The translations under genes and the position numbers were made by a program. A stretch of 18,101 nt of DNA from Hirudo medicinalis (lineage: Eukaryota; Annelida; Clitellata; Hirudinida; Hirudinidae): assembly GCA_011800805.1 (NCBI GenBank), contig MPNW01001258.1, forward strand, positions 20,762-38,862. The letters are read 5' to 3'. This document shows positions 9,329 to 17,724 of the stretch, one piece after another (the stretch's first letter is position 1; each line of letters begins with the position of its first letter). Under the pieces are notes generated by a model. That model made no database searches and was not told where the DNA came from. It worked only from the letters and a program-made list of their open reading frames with translations.

Positions 9329-10971
9329 AACCATCTATTAAAACAGTTTATTATTTTTAACATTATGAATGTAATTGTCGTACAATATATTACATAACAT
9401 TTAATGGCGACTCCATCGTTGCACGTTGCAGAAGTTCATCTGTGCAGCTTGTGGCTCCCTGTACACCTCAGAACTCGGACACATCTGCAAGTCCGCTCGT
9501 CTCAACAATGGTCGGTTGTTGTTGATGTTGTTGCTGTCACACGTTGTTGTTGTTGGTGCTTTCACTTGTTGTTGTTGGTGCTTTCACTTGTTGTTGTTGT
9601 TGTTGCTGTCACTTGTTTTAATGAATTAATCATATCTTGCTTTTGTATTTTCAAGTTTCACAAAACTTACATAGATTTGTCTCAAATATTTTATTTTATT
9701 TGTTTTGCTTCTTAAATATTAGTATAAAAATCCTTGTTATGTTTCCAATCTATTGTTGTTGTTATTATTGTTATTATTATTATTATTATTATTACTTATT
9801 ATTGTTATTAGTATTATTTATTATTATTTCCCCACCATTTTGCAGCTGTGACCAGCGAACCTCTGAATCTGAAGTCTCAACCGCTCGATTTGACGACCGG
9901 CCCCATTTACCTTGCCATGGACGGGTCCCTGAGCCACCAGCCTGTCCTCAACGGTTCCCCGGCCGTGACCTACGACCTCCTGACTAAGCACACCCTCAAC
10001 TCCACTAAGGACAAGGCAGAGGCTTTCAAGAAGTGTGAGACCTGTGGGAAGTACCTCTTCTCAAAGTAGGGTTGGATGTTGCTTGTTGTTATGGACGTTG
10101 TTCTTGTTGACGTTATTTGTTGTTGTAGATGTTCTTTGTTCTTGTCGATCTTGTTTGTTTTTTTCATGAAGAGTTGTTTATTGTTATTATTATTACTATT
10201 ATTATTATTGTTATTATTATTATTATTATTATTAATATTATTATTATTGTTATTATTATTATTATTATTATTACTATTATTATTATCATTATTATTGCTT
10301 TGTGGGAGACATTGTTATTTGTTAATCTTTCTTAAATGATTTACACAAATAATGTTGAAACATTTTCAAACATCATACAATAGTAAATTAAAAAACAACA
10401 ATTCCCTTCCCCTCATCTCAGCTCCGGTTACCTCAAGCACAAGAAGCAGCATGCCGGCAAGTTCCGCTACGTGTGCGAGTTCTGCCACAAGGGCTTCTTC
10501 GACCAGACAAACCTCAAGACTCACATCGACAGCAGCCACAGCAAACTCAAGCGCTATGAGTGCAACCAGTGCTCCAAGAGCTTTTTTTGGAAGCACCACC
10601 TCAAGAGGCATGCCGAGACATGCAAGGGCGGGGCACCGGCAGCCGATCGGGAGGTCGCCACGATCTTCGGGACGACTGCCCAGTCCCTGCCCGTCATCTC
10701 CAATTTCCTGCTCAGCATCGGCAACCGATCGTCAGAGACCTCGATGGCTTCAACAGCCTCCTCCTCTTCCTTGGGCAAGGGAAATCTCCAAACCTGCGTT
10801 CAAGCTTTGAGCTGTTCGTTAAAAGTCACGACCCAGTCGAGTCTTTCGTCTCCCAAAACCGGCAGCGGCGGTGCTTGCCACCTGGGGGCCCTTCGTCTCC
10901 TGGCTGCTCCGAACGACTTCGCGAAGTATCTGAGAACCTGCCCGATCTGGCTTCGGGGGTCGCCCCTGTGA
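7356..10971 (+). CDS. C2H2 zinc-finger protein, probable transcriptional regulator (6 exons)
   Basis: Exons: 7356-7776, 8064-8278, 8572-8739, 9432-9510, 9846-10065 and 10422-10971. Phases match at all five junctions (1, 0, 0, 1, 2) and every intron is GT-AG, giving about 550 residues. The start is uncertain. The frame stays open upstream to an acceptor-like CCTCCAG ending at 7321, so 7356 may be an internal Met of an exon starting at 7322. Residues 1-140 form an acidic, unrecognised region; exon 2 has an acidic-hydrophobic FDFDDII patch. PQDLS (258-262) and PLDLT (307-311) fit the CtBP-binding PxDL[S/T] motif. A C-x2-C-x9-H-x-C cluster lies in exon 4. Three tandem fingers follow: C358/C361/H374/H378, C386/C389/H402/H407 and C415/C418/H431/C435, the last being C2HC. 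A nuclear DNA-binding repressor is the inferred role. Orthology is not recognised, and the tail after about residue 490 has a frame conflict. Confidence 0.8.
7777..8063 (+). other. Zinc-finger gene intron 1
   Basis: The donor is AAAG|GTTGTT and the acceptor ACCCAG|GC. The first exon leaves one base (G) and the next supplies GC, making a Gly codon. A second donor 12 bases later (GAG AG|GTTTTA, exon end 7788) is in the same phase and would add four residues. I cannot choose between them. An (AAT)n tract lies at about 8007-8030. Confidence 0.65.
8007..8030. repeat. (AAT)n microsatellite in intron 1
   Basis: A short run of AAT units, preceded by ACA/ACT-rich sequence, lies about 35 bases before the exon 2 acceptor of the zinc-finger gene. 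Confidence 0.85.
8753..9108. repeat. Higher-order TTG/TTA minisatellite in intron 3
   Basis: Four long units each run from GTAACTATTATTATTACTG-like sequence through GAGGTTGTTG, TAATCATTG and TTGTCG. The GTAAC landmark recurs at 8771, 8852, 8936 and 9014, giving spacings of 81, 84 and 78 bases, all multiples of three. The array starts within about 15 bases of the exon 3 donor at 8740. Because no unit breaks the triplet period, the minus strand stays open as a Thr/Ile repeat frame, which is probably meaningless. Confidence 0.9.
9288..9325. repeat. (ATT)n microsatellite in intron 3
   Basis: An uninterrupted run of about twelve ATT units lies in the same intron as the TTG/TTA minisatellite, about 100 bases before the exon 4 acceptor. 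Confidence 0.95.
9517..9612. repeat. TTG-rich repeat with a 22-bp unit in intron 4
   Basis: TTG runs are broken by GGTGCTTTCAC, which occurs at 9555 and 9577 (22-bp spacing), and by GCTGTCAC variants on both sides. The repeat begins just after the exon 4 donor at 9511. Confidence 0.8.
9751..9830. repeat. (TTG)n/(TTA)n microsatellite in intron 4
   Basis: TTG units pass into TTA units with a few interruptions. The tract ends about 15 bases before the exon 5 acceptor at 9845, so it lies where a polypyrimidine tract and branch point would be expected. Confidence 0.9.
10171..10298. repeat. (TTA)n microsatellite in intron 5
   Basis: About 120 bases of TTA/ATT units with occasional TTG, ACT and ATC interruptions occupy the intron that splits the first classical zinc finger. 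Leu-rich and Ile-rich frames read through it are artefacts of the repeat. Confidence 0.95.
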
Positions 10972-11243
10972 TCTCCAATGGCAACAACAACAGCAACAAT
11001 CCACCGATCACCTTTCTTTCCCTCCAGCCTCAGACTGCCATTGTTCAACTCCATAATCTGGCACCTCTAAGGATGGCCACTGCGAACTCGTCCGTGGTCC
11101 CTCCTCCCGATCCGGTTCACTCTTCCGCTCCATCCCAGGGAGCTCCATCGTTGGCTCAGTCTTTGTCGTCGTCGTTGTCGGTCGCGAACATGCCAACGTC
11201 ATCAGTATTATCGGCTTCGACGGCCTCGTCCGAAACCCTGTGA
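10779..11243 (+). other. Second coding-like frame at the zinc-finger protein tail
   Basis: This frame is shifted -1 relative to the zinc-finger frame, stays open past the first stop (TGA at 10969-10971) and ends at TGA 11241-11243. From about 10940 it reads as a Ser/Pro/Asn-rich segment with patches such as PPITFLSLQPQ and VVPPPDPVH. That is usual for disordered tails of transcription factors and unlike chance sequence. The switch could be a missing base in the assembly, a short unrecognised intron or a genuine alternative tail. I found no splice pair good enough to assign. If real, the protein would be about 640 residues long. Confidence 0.5.
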
Positions 11244-11844
11244 TCGAGAACCGACTTTGACTTCCTCGTCACGTAATAGAATTCTAAGACTTACGACAGG
11301 TCGTCGTCAGACGGTTGTCAATATTCAGACTCCTTTTGCTTTGCTTCCTTGTACAGTTCTTCCATCGTTCGTCAGTGTTCTCCAAGTCTGGCGTGGATGT
11401 GTGCGTCCTAGTAAATATTGCCTGTGATTGGTGCACGCACGTGTGTGTGTGTGTTTGCTTCAATCCCCAAGGGGAGGATATTCTCTCTAACACTGCACTT
11501 CTGGGTTTTAATGTTTTTTTTAAATTTTTTTTATTTAATTCTTTTCAACAAATTCTTTTCCAACATTCATTTTCTGCTTTCTTTTTTTGCACTCAGATTC
11601 TGAGTTATCCGGAGATGCCCTCGCGATGGATTGGTTTTTCGGCCATTCATCGCCATTTTCATTGGTGGCTATTTATGGAATTGAAGCCTAATTCGCTGAG
11701 AAGTTATTTATAACATTGTTGTTGCTCAATGATCGGTCGGTGTCTCGAGGTCATTATTGTTTTCAAAAGTGTTCAGTTCGATCAATCAATCAGTCTTGAA
11801 ATTAGCTGTGGCGTTGAAAGTCAGATTGTTGTTGTTGGATGCTA

Positions 11845-11872
11845 ATTGATTGATCGATTGATTGATTGATTG
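11845..11872. repeat. (GATT)n tetranucleotide repeat
   Basis: A run of ATTG/GATT units with one GATC interruption, in the presumed 3' UTR or intergenic DNA. Confidence 0.9.
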
Positions 11873-12285
11873 AAGGAATGATTTCTTAACAACTCGATTG
11901 AAATCAATCAGAGATGTTTCATGTGTGATTCGTGTTTGCTTGCAATTTGGACGTCCTGTTTTTATATTTTAAACGACACTTTCACAGCATTGCGAGCTGT
12001 ATTCCCTCATTTCTGTTCCGACGACAAGTACGCCAGAGTCGATGCAGAAGCAGACGTCATCGTCACCGGGCGTTTCGACGTCTGCGATGCTGCGAAGAGA
12101 GAGAAAGAAGACTGTTTCGGTGAAAGAATGAAGTGAAGATTAAGAGGATGAAACATTTCCAATACGTGACGTGATGAGTAATTTAACGACTAGTTAAGGC
12201 GTTGGTCGATAAAGTCGTTATCCTCGGACTGTCGTTTTAATCTTAACTTGTGTTTTCAAGATATTCCGGCCGGATCCTTTTCCGA

Positions 12286-12291
12286 AATAAA
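12286..12291 (+). terminator. Candidate poly(A) signal
   Basis: A plus-strand AATAAA lies about 1.0 kb past the longer possible stop (11243) of the zinc-finger gene. The local sequence is less AT-rich than elsewhere, which slightly raises its value, but nothing confirms its use. Confidence 0.25.
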
Positions 12292-12377
12292 TTCTGCAAG
12301 ACTTTATTGCAACCATCATTCGAAAATTCTAAATTTACCCGTGGAAATGCTCTTGGAATGGTGATCTCTGAAATGGC

Positions 12378-12477
12378 CCATTCACATTCATCCATTAATT
12401 CCCTCATCCATGTATTTAATTCATTCATTCATTCCCTCACCCATTCATTCATTCAATCAATCACCCATTCATTTATT
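12378..12477. repeat. Degenerate ATTC tetranucleotide repeat
   Basis: Many TTCA/ATTC units are interspersed with CCCTCA and CAATCA variants. The tract keeps open frames on both strands, which I regard as repeat artefacts. Confidence 0.85.
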
Positions 12478-12961
12478 GAGACCAGTTAACATATAATAAG
12501 TACTGTTTTTGTCTTGTATTGTCATGTCATAGTTTCATGCAGTGTCAGGTCTCGATGTTAGTGGTGTCTGTGCAATGTAATTCCTACGTTATTGTGTTGT
12601 AATGGCATTCGTGTTTTTTTTTTGTTTTTGTGGTCGACGCACTTCCCGTCGGCAGACTGTTTAATGCGAGCAGTTTGTTCTTGGTTTCTGATTGGCTGAT
12701 GTTTGCTTGGTATTATTTTGTTCTGAAAGGTTTCTACATTATAAATTATTATTTGGCTAAATATTGATGTTAAATTTATTTAGTATTTTTGTTTTTTTAC
12801 ATTTTAGTTGTTGTAATTGTGTGTTTTCATTTTATTATATTTCATTATAAATCAATTTTTTGTTATAAATGTGTTATTTCGTCATTAATTATTAACATTA
12901 ACCAGTTTCTAATTTTAAAACATTTACCACCAGCTACTGAAACCAACCAACGTTCAACCAA

Positions 12962-14385
12962 ATGTCCTCAGCATCATCATCATCATCACCGCTGCCCCAA
13001 GACAGGTCGGGGGCTGACCTGAAGGTCGACAAGCACCTGCCCCCGTCGAACGAGGGTTACGGGCAGCGGGAGTACTGGGACGAGAGGTACCGGGAGGAGG
13101 AGTCTTTCGACTGGTTCGTCGGGTACTCTAAGATCAGGGACCTCGTTTTGAGGCTTGTTGGTGCTAGAGATTCGATTCTCAACTTGGGTTTGGATTTTCT
13201 TTCGTTTTGTTTTGCTCGTTTGTATCGATTTTAGTTGTCGTCGAACGACTCAGGGTCGGTCGGAATGCCGTTAGGATTTTAGGTGTGGTTTAATTGCTTA
13301 GAAATAATATTACTTCGTAAGATTATTACAATCATTATCATTATCACCATCGATGTTGCTCTAATTCCCGTCATTTACGTCGTCTGGATTTGTTTACAAT
13401 TTCGAGATAACGAAAGATAATCGTCGTCACGATCAGTCCGAGGGAACATTTTTGCGACGCTTTTTCAGGCTGCGGAAACAGCGACATGCCGATGGAGATG
13501 TGGAACGACGGCTTCCACGACATCACCAACCTCGACTACTCCTCCGTCGTCATAGAAACCATGTCGGGCAGGACGAGCCACGCGACGGGCCTCAAGTGGG
13601 TCGTGGGAGACGTGACGAGACTCTCGGAAGATTTTGACGGGGAGAGTTTCGACGTGGTGATGGAGAAGGGCACGCTGGACGCCCTTCTGGTTTCAGAGGA
13701 AGATCCCTGGTGCTATTCTGAGGAGGCAGAGGCAATGCTCGACGGGATCCTCAGGCAGGTGAGTTGTGAGTGGTGTGGAAGTTGTGCAATGTCTCTTGGG
13801 AGTATTTTGGTGGGATTTTTGAGGATTTGATCTTCAATTTGTGAATTCATCCAAGCCATCTTTTCAGATGTTTATTATAAAAAGATTAAGACAAAATAAA
13901 TGGCAAAATAATGCTGCTGTGAACCTCGGAGCCATGCTCATCATCATCGTCATCTTTGTGAACGTCTTAGTTGTGAATGATCACGAAATTGTCCATGAGA
14001 ATTTATTTCCATCTATGTCTGCCTATCTCATGGGACCACTTAACAATTCACCTGTTTTCTCCTAAACCAGGTGAGTCACCTGTTGAAACCAGGGGGAAAG
14101 TTCATCTCGGTCACCTTCTGCCAGCCCCACTTCCGTCTCCCGTTCTACGCCAACCCCGACCACCGATGGTCGGTCACCGTGGAGACGATCGGCAGCGGTT
14201 TCCACTACTTTTGCTATGTCCTCACGAAGGGAGAGCCTCTGAAACTGTCAGACTACCAGTACAGGGTGAAGTACCTCGAAAGGAAGTCAAAGCCTTTGAG
14301 TCCTCATGTTGATGATGATGACGACGGTGAGGATGATGACGACGAAGACTTCTTGTTTCGAGTCGAAGAAAGTTGTCAGGACTGA
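12962..14385 (+). CDS. EEF1AKMT4: EEF1A lysine methyltransferase 4 (3 exons)
   Basis: The exons are 12962-13187, 13469-13758 and 14071-14385, joining in phase (G+GC, then a clean codon boundary) into 276 residues; human EEF1AKMT4 has about 255. It belongs to the seven-beta-strand S-adenosylmethionine-dependent methyltransferases; the human enzyme methylates a lysine of translation elongation factor eEF1A. Visible family marks are GQREYWDERY (34-43), the cofactor motif LNLGCGNS (73-80) formed exactly across the first splice junction, LDYSSVV (97-103), SFDVVMEKGTLDALL (135-149), LLKPGGKFISV (176-186), PHFR (191-194) and GSGFHYF (213-219). The C terminus is an aspartate/glutamate run ending in EDFLF, comparable with the EDFL near the human C terminus. 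The first 30 residues are Ser-rich and not conserved. The ATG has A at -3. The gene stands alone, with no ECE2-like peptidase downstream. Confidence 0.95.
13188..13468 (+). other. EEF1AKMT4 intron 1
   Basis: The donor TTGG|GTTTGG and the acceptor TTTTTCAG|GC lie inside the GCG of the S-adenosylmethionine-binding motif. Joining the one-base remainder G to GC restores the Gly of LGCGNS, which fixes both sites. Confidence 0.9.
13759..14070 (+). other. EEF1AKMT4 intron 2
   Basis: Donor CAG|GTGAGT and acceptor AAACCAG|GTGAGT. The same nine bases, CAGGTGAGT, straddle both junctions. Splicing is at a codon boundary and joins ILRQ to VSHLLKPGG, as the family alignment requires. Confidence 0.9.
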
Positions 14386-14418
14386 TGATGATTTGATTTT
14401 CTTGCTGCAATGTTTATG

Positions 14419-14424
14419 ATTAAA
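14419..14424 (+). terminator. Candidate poly(A) signal of EEF1AKMT4
   Basis: ATTAAA, the commonest variant of the polyadenylation hexamer, lies 34 bases after the TGA stop. This would give a very short 3' UTR. The position is plausible but unconfirmed. Confidence 0.4.
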
Positions 14425-14646
14425 GAGTGAAAAGATAAATCACAAGTCGCCGACGTTCGATTTCCTTTGGGGATTTTGAAGTTTTAATTTGAACGCTCAA
14501 CGCTATCTCGATGTCTAATTGGACACTCGAGTTATGAGTAAGAGCGTTCAAGAATAGCGTCGCTTGCTCCAGACTTAGGTGCTTTGTTCACTGATGCGGA
14601 TCGAGGTGTGGTTGGGTGATCCTAGCTATCACCTGCACTGGATAGG

Positions 14647-14760
14647 GTCAGGTCGTAGTTGATAGATCGTGAAACCTTTCTCAAATGAGGTTTCGAAAGT
14701 CGGCCTTAATCGTTGCCTTGTTAGCGATGGATTGAAGGGATAATTGGGTTGAGTCGTTGG
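14647..14760 (+). repeat. Inverted repeat pair, left arm
   Basis: This segment matches the reverse complement of 17024-17140 from GTCAGGT to GAGTCGTTG with a few small gaps. The inner 40 bases, starting GTTAGCGATGG, differ at one position by eye. It may be a copy of an unnamed dispersed element. Confidence 0.85.
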
Positions 14761-15825
14761 TGTAAAAATAGGAATATCGGAAGTTAAGTGTTTATTTAAA
14801 GTTAATTGCTTTGGTTTTTAGAAAATGACCTTTGTGACGGCGTTAAATCAACATTCGATAAGTTTTGCGATGACTATCGTCCGTTTTTATTTATTTATTT
14901 ATTTGATTAAAGACCGTTGCATAACTGAGATGATTTTGACTTTACTATCGTCCGTCTTACATAACATTAATTTATAAGTAATTTATAAGTGGTTCAAGTA
15001 GACTATAATGTCTGCCTGATAAACCACTTCACAAGACAGTGGAGCACGCAAAGTGACTGTAAAGATTTGTAAACACGACTCTCGTCACTTTTTACTAATT
15101 TGTTACTACTTTTTACTACTTTTGTTTTTATATTTTATCACAATAATAAATTTTAAGACCTTTCCTTTGAAGCGTTTCATCCAACAAAGGTGTCAGCACA
15201 CCTGCATGGAACAAGAATCCATTAGCGATGCCTTTTTCAATGTCCTTAATTAGCCAACTTGAACAGTTTTTTTTTTATGGAGAGTCATTAATTATTTTTA
15301 AACAAAATCTTTCCAGGATATGATTTGAAGGTTGTTCTACTTAATAATGATTTGTTTTCTGCGAGTAATTTTGCGGATGATTTTTATTTTTTTATAAAAA
15401 TTTCCCTGACAAGGTCCGATTATGCAACTATCTATATCACTTGAGAAAAGTTTGGAGTAACACATCCCAACAAAATCCTAAAGTAGACGTTATAACATAA
15501 AAAATGCAAACTAAATTATAAATTATGGGAACATGCTCACGAAATAAATTTAATTACCGTGCAATGTTACAAGTAATGGTCCCGGTAATTATATTAGAAC
15601 CACGATTGGTTGCGTAAGAGATCCAACATGTATAGCACAGCTTGTTTATGTCCGGGTGGTACCGGTTTCGGAAGAACATTAAACATTTATTGAGAGCATT
15701 TTAATCTTCCTTTTACACTGAGATCGCATTCGGGTCCTCTAAACTTAGATTCTTACGAGCCCGTATTGGAATGTCTGAGTAAATAGGAGAAAAGATTTCG
15801 CATTTAAAACTATCAGGAACCAATT

Positions 15826-16579
15826 ATGGAGAATAGAAATTCGATAGCAGGAAACATACCTGTTGCATCCCAGAGCAAGGCTGCTCTTACTAATAGCCTT
15901 GATCGACCGCTCTCATTCACCGAAGTGAGTTTATTTAAGCTGAGCGCCACTGAAATGTGAATTCTTCAGCTTTGAGAAACGAAACTTTGTGCTTTGCATT
16001 GTTTTTTATTTTTTGGATTATCCGACTAAATCGTTGCTCAATTTAAGGGCATTGATGCGCACTACTCCGAGACAATCCTCTTGACCACAGCCAAGAACAA
16101 TGTTGATGCCATTAAAGCAAAGCCTTCAATGAAGAACAAAAAGGCAGGATTGGATCTCTCGTCTTCTTCGTCCTCCTCCTCCTCCAACAAGACTTTTAAA
16201 CATGCCAAGGTGGGGAAGAAGCCGAACGTCAAATCCATTTCGGTGAGTCGAAAATGTCGTCAGATTGTAGAATATATTAAATACGTTATGGTCGTCAAGC
16301 AAGTTGTGTTTGCCTATTAATAAGGATATTTCATAGTCGAGGACTGGTGATCGGTGTCGTTGTTTGACTTAATGATTTCTTGTGAGGATTTTTAAGGGTA
16401 ATGTTGTAGCGCTTAGACATTTGTGCACATTTCTGTCGTCCGTGTCTTGACAAAAGCATGGAAAAATGTACAAGCCGGGTAACATCCACGAGCTTGTGTT
16501 GAAACAAATTTCAAGACTGCTGAGAATTACTGGGTACGAAAACATTTTCATGGGATGTGTTTGGGATGCCTTCGTGTGA
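15826..16579 (+). CDS. Small unrecognised protein (2 supported exons, third tentative)
   Basis: Exon 1 is 15826-15924: ATG with A at -3 and G at +4, and an in-frame TAA 21 bases upstream. It ends at CCGAA|GTGAGT. Exon 2 is 16048-16242: acceptor TTTAAG, donor TTTCG|GTGAGT. Both junctions are phase 0, giving 98 residues with a nine-serine run followed by a Lys-rich stretch. The best following in-phase exon is 16457-16579, after ACAAAAG, coding for 40 residues (HGKMYKPGNIHEL... to WDAFV) and a TGA, for 138 residues in all. Its helical-looking ELVLKQISRLL segment (within 16485-16520) seems protein-like. An alternative or additional last exon begins at 17771. I do not recognise the family; basic and low-complexity character could mean a nuclear protein, but that is a guess. 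The gene lies between the two arms of an inverted repeat. Confidence 0.5.
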
Positions 16580-16946
16580 CTCAATATTTTGCTCATTTCT
16601 TAAGCCAAAAAACAATACACAAAACATACAATAAGCAATAATTGGTCAAAACAAAATGGGGTATTATAAATATTAGTTACAAAATGGTAGGACTGGTGAC
16701 AGTTTCCATCATTTGCTGTTCTTTTTTGACGGCTTCTCAAATTCAAGTGGTAATATTTTGAGAGTGCATGGTTTTGTTTTTGAAGTGTTTTGTGTCGAAG
16801 AGTTTTGATCGTCTGGAGTTGCACTCGAAATAGACAAACGAGGGGTGGCGGTTGCTTGGATTTTGTCGTCTGCTGAGATTTATTGACTTTTGTGTCGGGT
16901 TGACGAGTGAATTACTATGAAATTCAAACATGTAGTAAGTATTAGA

Positions 16947-17020
16947 TTATTATTATTATTATCATCATTATTATTATTATTATTATAATTATTATTATTA
17001 TTATTAAGTATTAATAATAA
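16947..17020. repeat. (ATT)n/(AAT)n microsatellite
   Basis: ATT units with ATC and AATT interruptions give way to AAT and AAC units. The tract directly abuts the right arm of the inverted repeat at 17024. Confidence 0.95.
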
Positions 17021-17023
17021 CAA

Positions 17024-17140
17024 CAACGACTCAACCCAATTATCCCTTCAGTCCATCGCTAACAACATAAGGCAACGATTACCAACGACTTTTGAACCTC
17101 ATTTTAAAAAGTTTCATGATCTAACAACTTCCACCTGACT
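17024..17140 (-). repeat. Inverted repeat pair, right arm
   Basis: The reverse complement of this segment matches 14647-14760 end to end, at roughly 85% by eye with small gaps. The arms are inverted relative to each other, about 2.3 kb apart, and bracket the small gene at 15826-16579. Confidence 0.85.
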
Positions 17141-17226
17141 GACTGGTAGCAGCTGACTCGTGTCTTGGTATTAGTATCGATATTGTACACTAGAATTAAC
17201 ATTCGATGCGTTAAGTATTAACTATT

Positions 17227-17380
17227 GTTGTCGTATCTTATGTTAGTATTACGTACGATACAATTGTAATTACCATTGTCGTATCTTATATTAGTATTAC
17301 ATACGATACAATTGTCATTACCATTGTCGTATCTTGTATTAGTATTACATACGATACAAATAACATTACTATTGTCGTCT
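17227..17380. repeat. 48-bp minisatellite with internal palindrome
   Basis: Three units start at 17227, 17275 and 17323, and a partial fourth (ATTGTCGTCT) starts at 17371. Each unit carries TCGTAT and, 16 bases later, its inverse ATACGA. The pairing extends to TTGT/ACAA in copies 1-3 with a two-base bulge, so each unit could fold as a hairpin. Confidence 0.9.
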
Positions 17381-17590
17381 TAATGCGAAAAAACTTGCAT
17401 TAACATTTGCGCTAACATTTCGAGGGCCTAGTTGCCAACATGGTTGTATCTTTGTTTGTATGTTTTTTTTTTTGCTGTGTATCCTCGGAAGGCGACGATG
17501 CTTGTAAAACGGCATCTTTGTTTGTGGAGTATCGTGTAGGAATTACAATGTTTTGATTTGAATTGTCCACTCTGCAGTGACGATGTGATG

Positions 17591-17724
17591 ACAACGATGA
17601 TGACGGTAGTCATGGCAACGATGATGTCGGTAGTCATGGTAACGATGATGTCGGTAATCTTGGCAACGATGATGTCGGTAGTCATGGTAACGATGATGTC
17701 GGTAGTCATGGCGTTGATGTTGAC
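17591..17724. repeat. 24-bp minisatellite
   Basis: Five units of the form GGTAGTCATGGYAACGATGA plus TGTC start at 17605, 17629, 17653, 17677 and 17701, preceded by a partial unit from 17591. The third unit has two changes and the last is the most diverged. The unit is a multiple of three, so a repetitive Thr/Asp/Ile/Val frame stays open on the minus strand. Confidence 0.92.

Larger units (their letters stand above)
10972..12961 (+). other. Probable zinc-finger 3' UTR, then noncoding DNA
   Basis: After the coding tail (stop at 10971 or 11243) I see no supported gene up to the methyltransferase start. The stretch holds a short GT run (about 11440-11455), a GATT tetranucleotide run (11845-11872), ATTC-type repeats (about 12378-12477) and an AATAAA at 12286-12291 that could end the zinc-finger transcript. 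The open frames at 11315-11713 and 11921-12136 show no domain or typical composition. Confidence 0.55.
14386..15825. other. Noncoding interval with a dispersed repeat arm
   Basis: It starts with the EEF1AKMT4 3' end and contains the left arm of an inverted repeat pair (14647-14760) and a TATT run (about 14885-14904). I find no supported coding exon. The open frame at 15053-15253 starts with GTG and is Phe/Tyr/Leu-rich, probably chance in AT-rich DNA. Confidence 0.6.

Noticed and set aside
10076..10339. Leu-rich and Ile-rich plus-strand frames resembling a membrane segment
   Set aside because: Both are translations of the (TTA)n microsatellite in intron 5.
10572..10590. The run of seven T inside finger 3 as a -1 frameshift site leading to the longer tail frame
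   Set aside because: Slippage there would destroy finger 3, and the shifted frame between 10590 and 10770 does not look like protein. The switch, if real, must lie later.
11921..12136. A 71-residue plus-strand frame with mixed composition
   Set aside because: It has no recognisable domain, no splice partner and an overlapping frame of similar length. It is probably within the zinc-finger 3' UTR.
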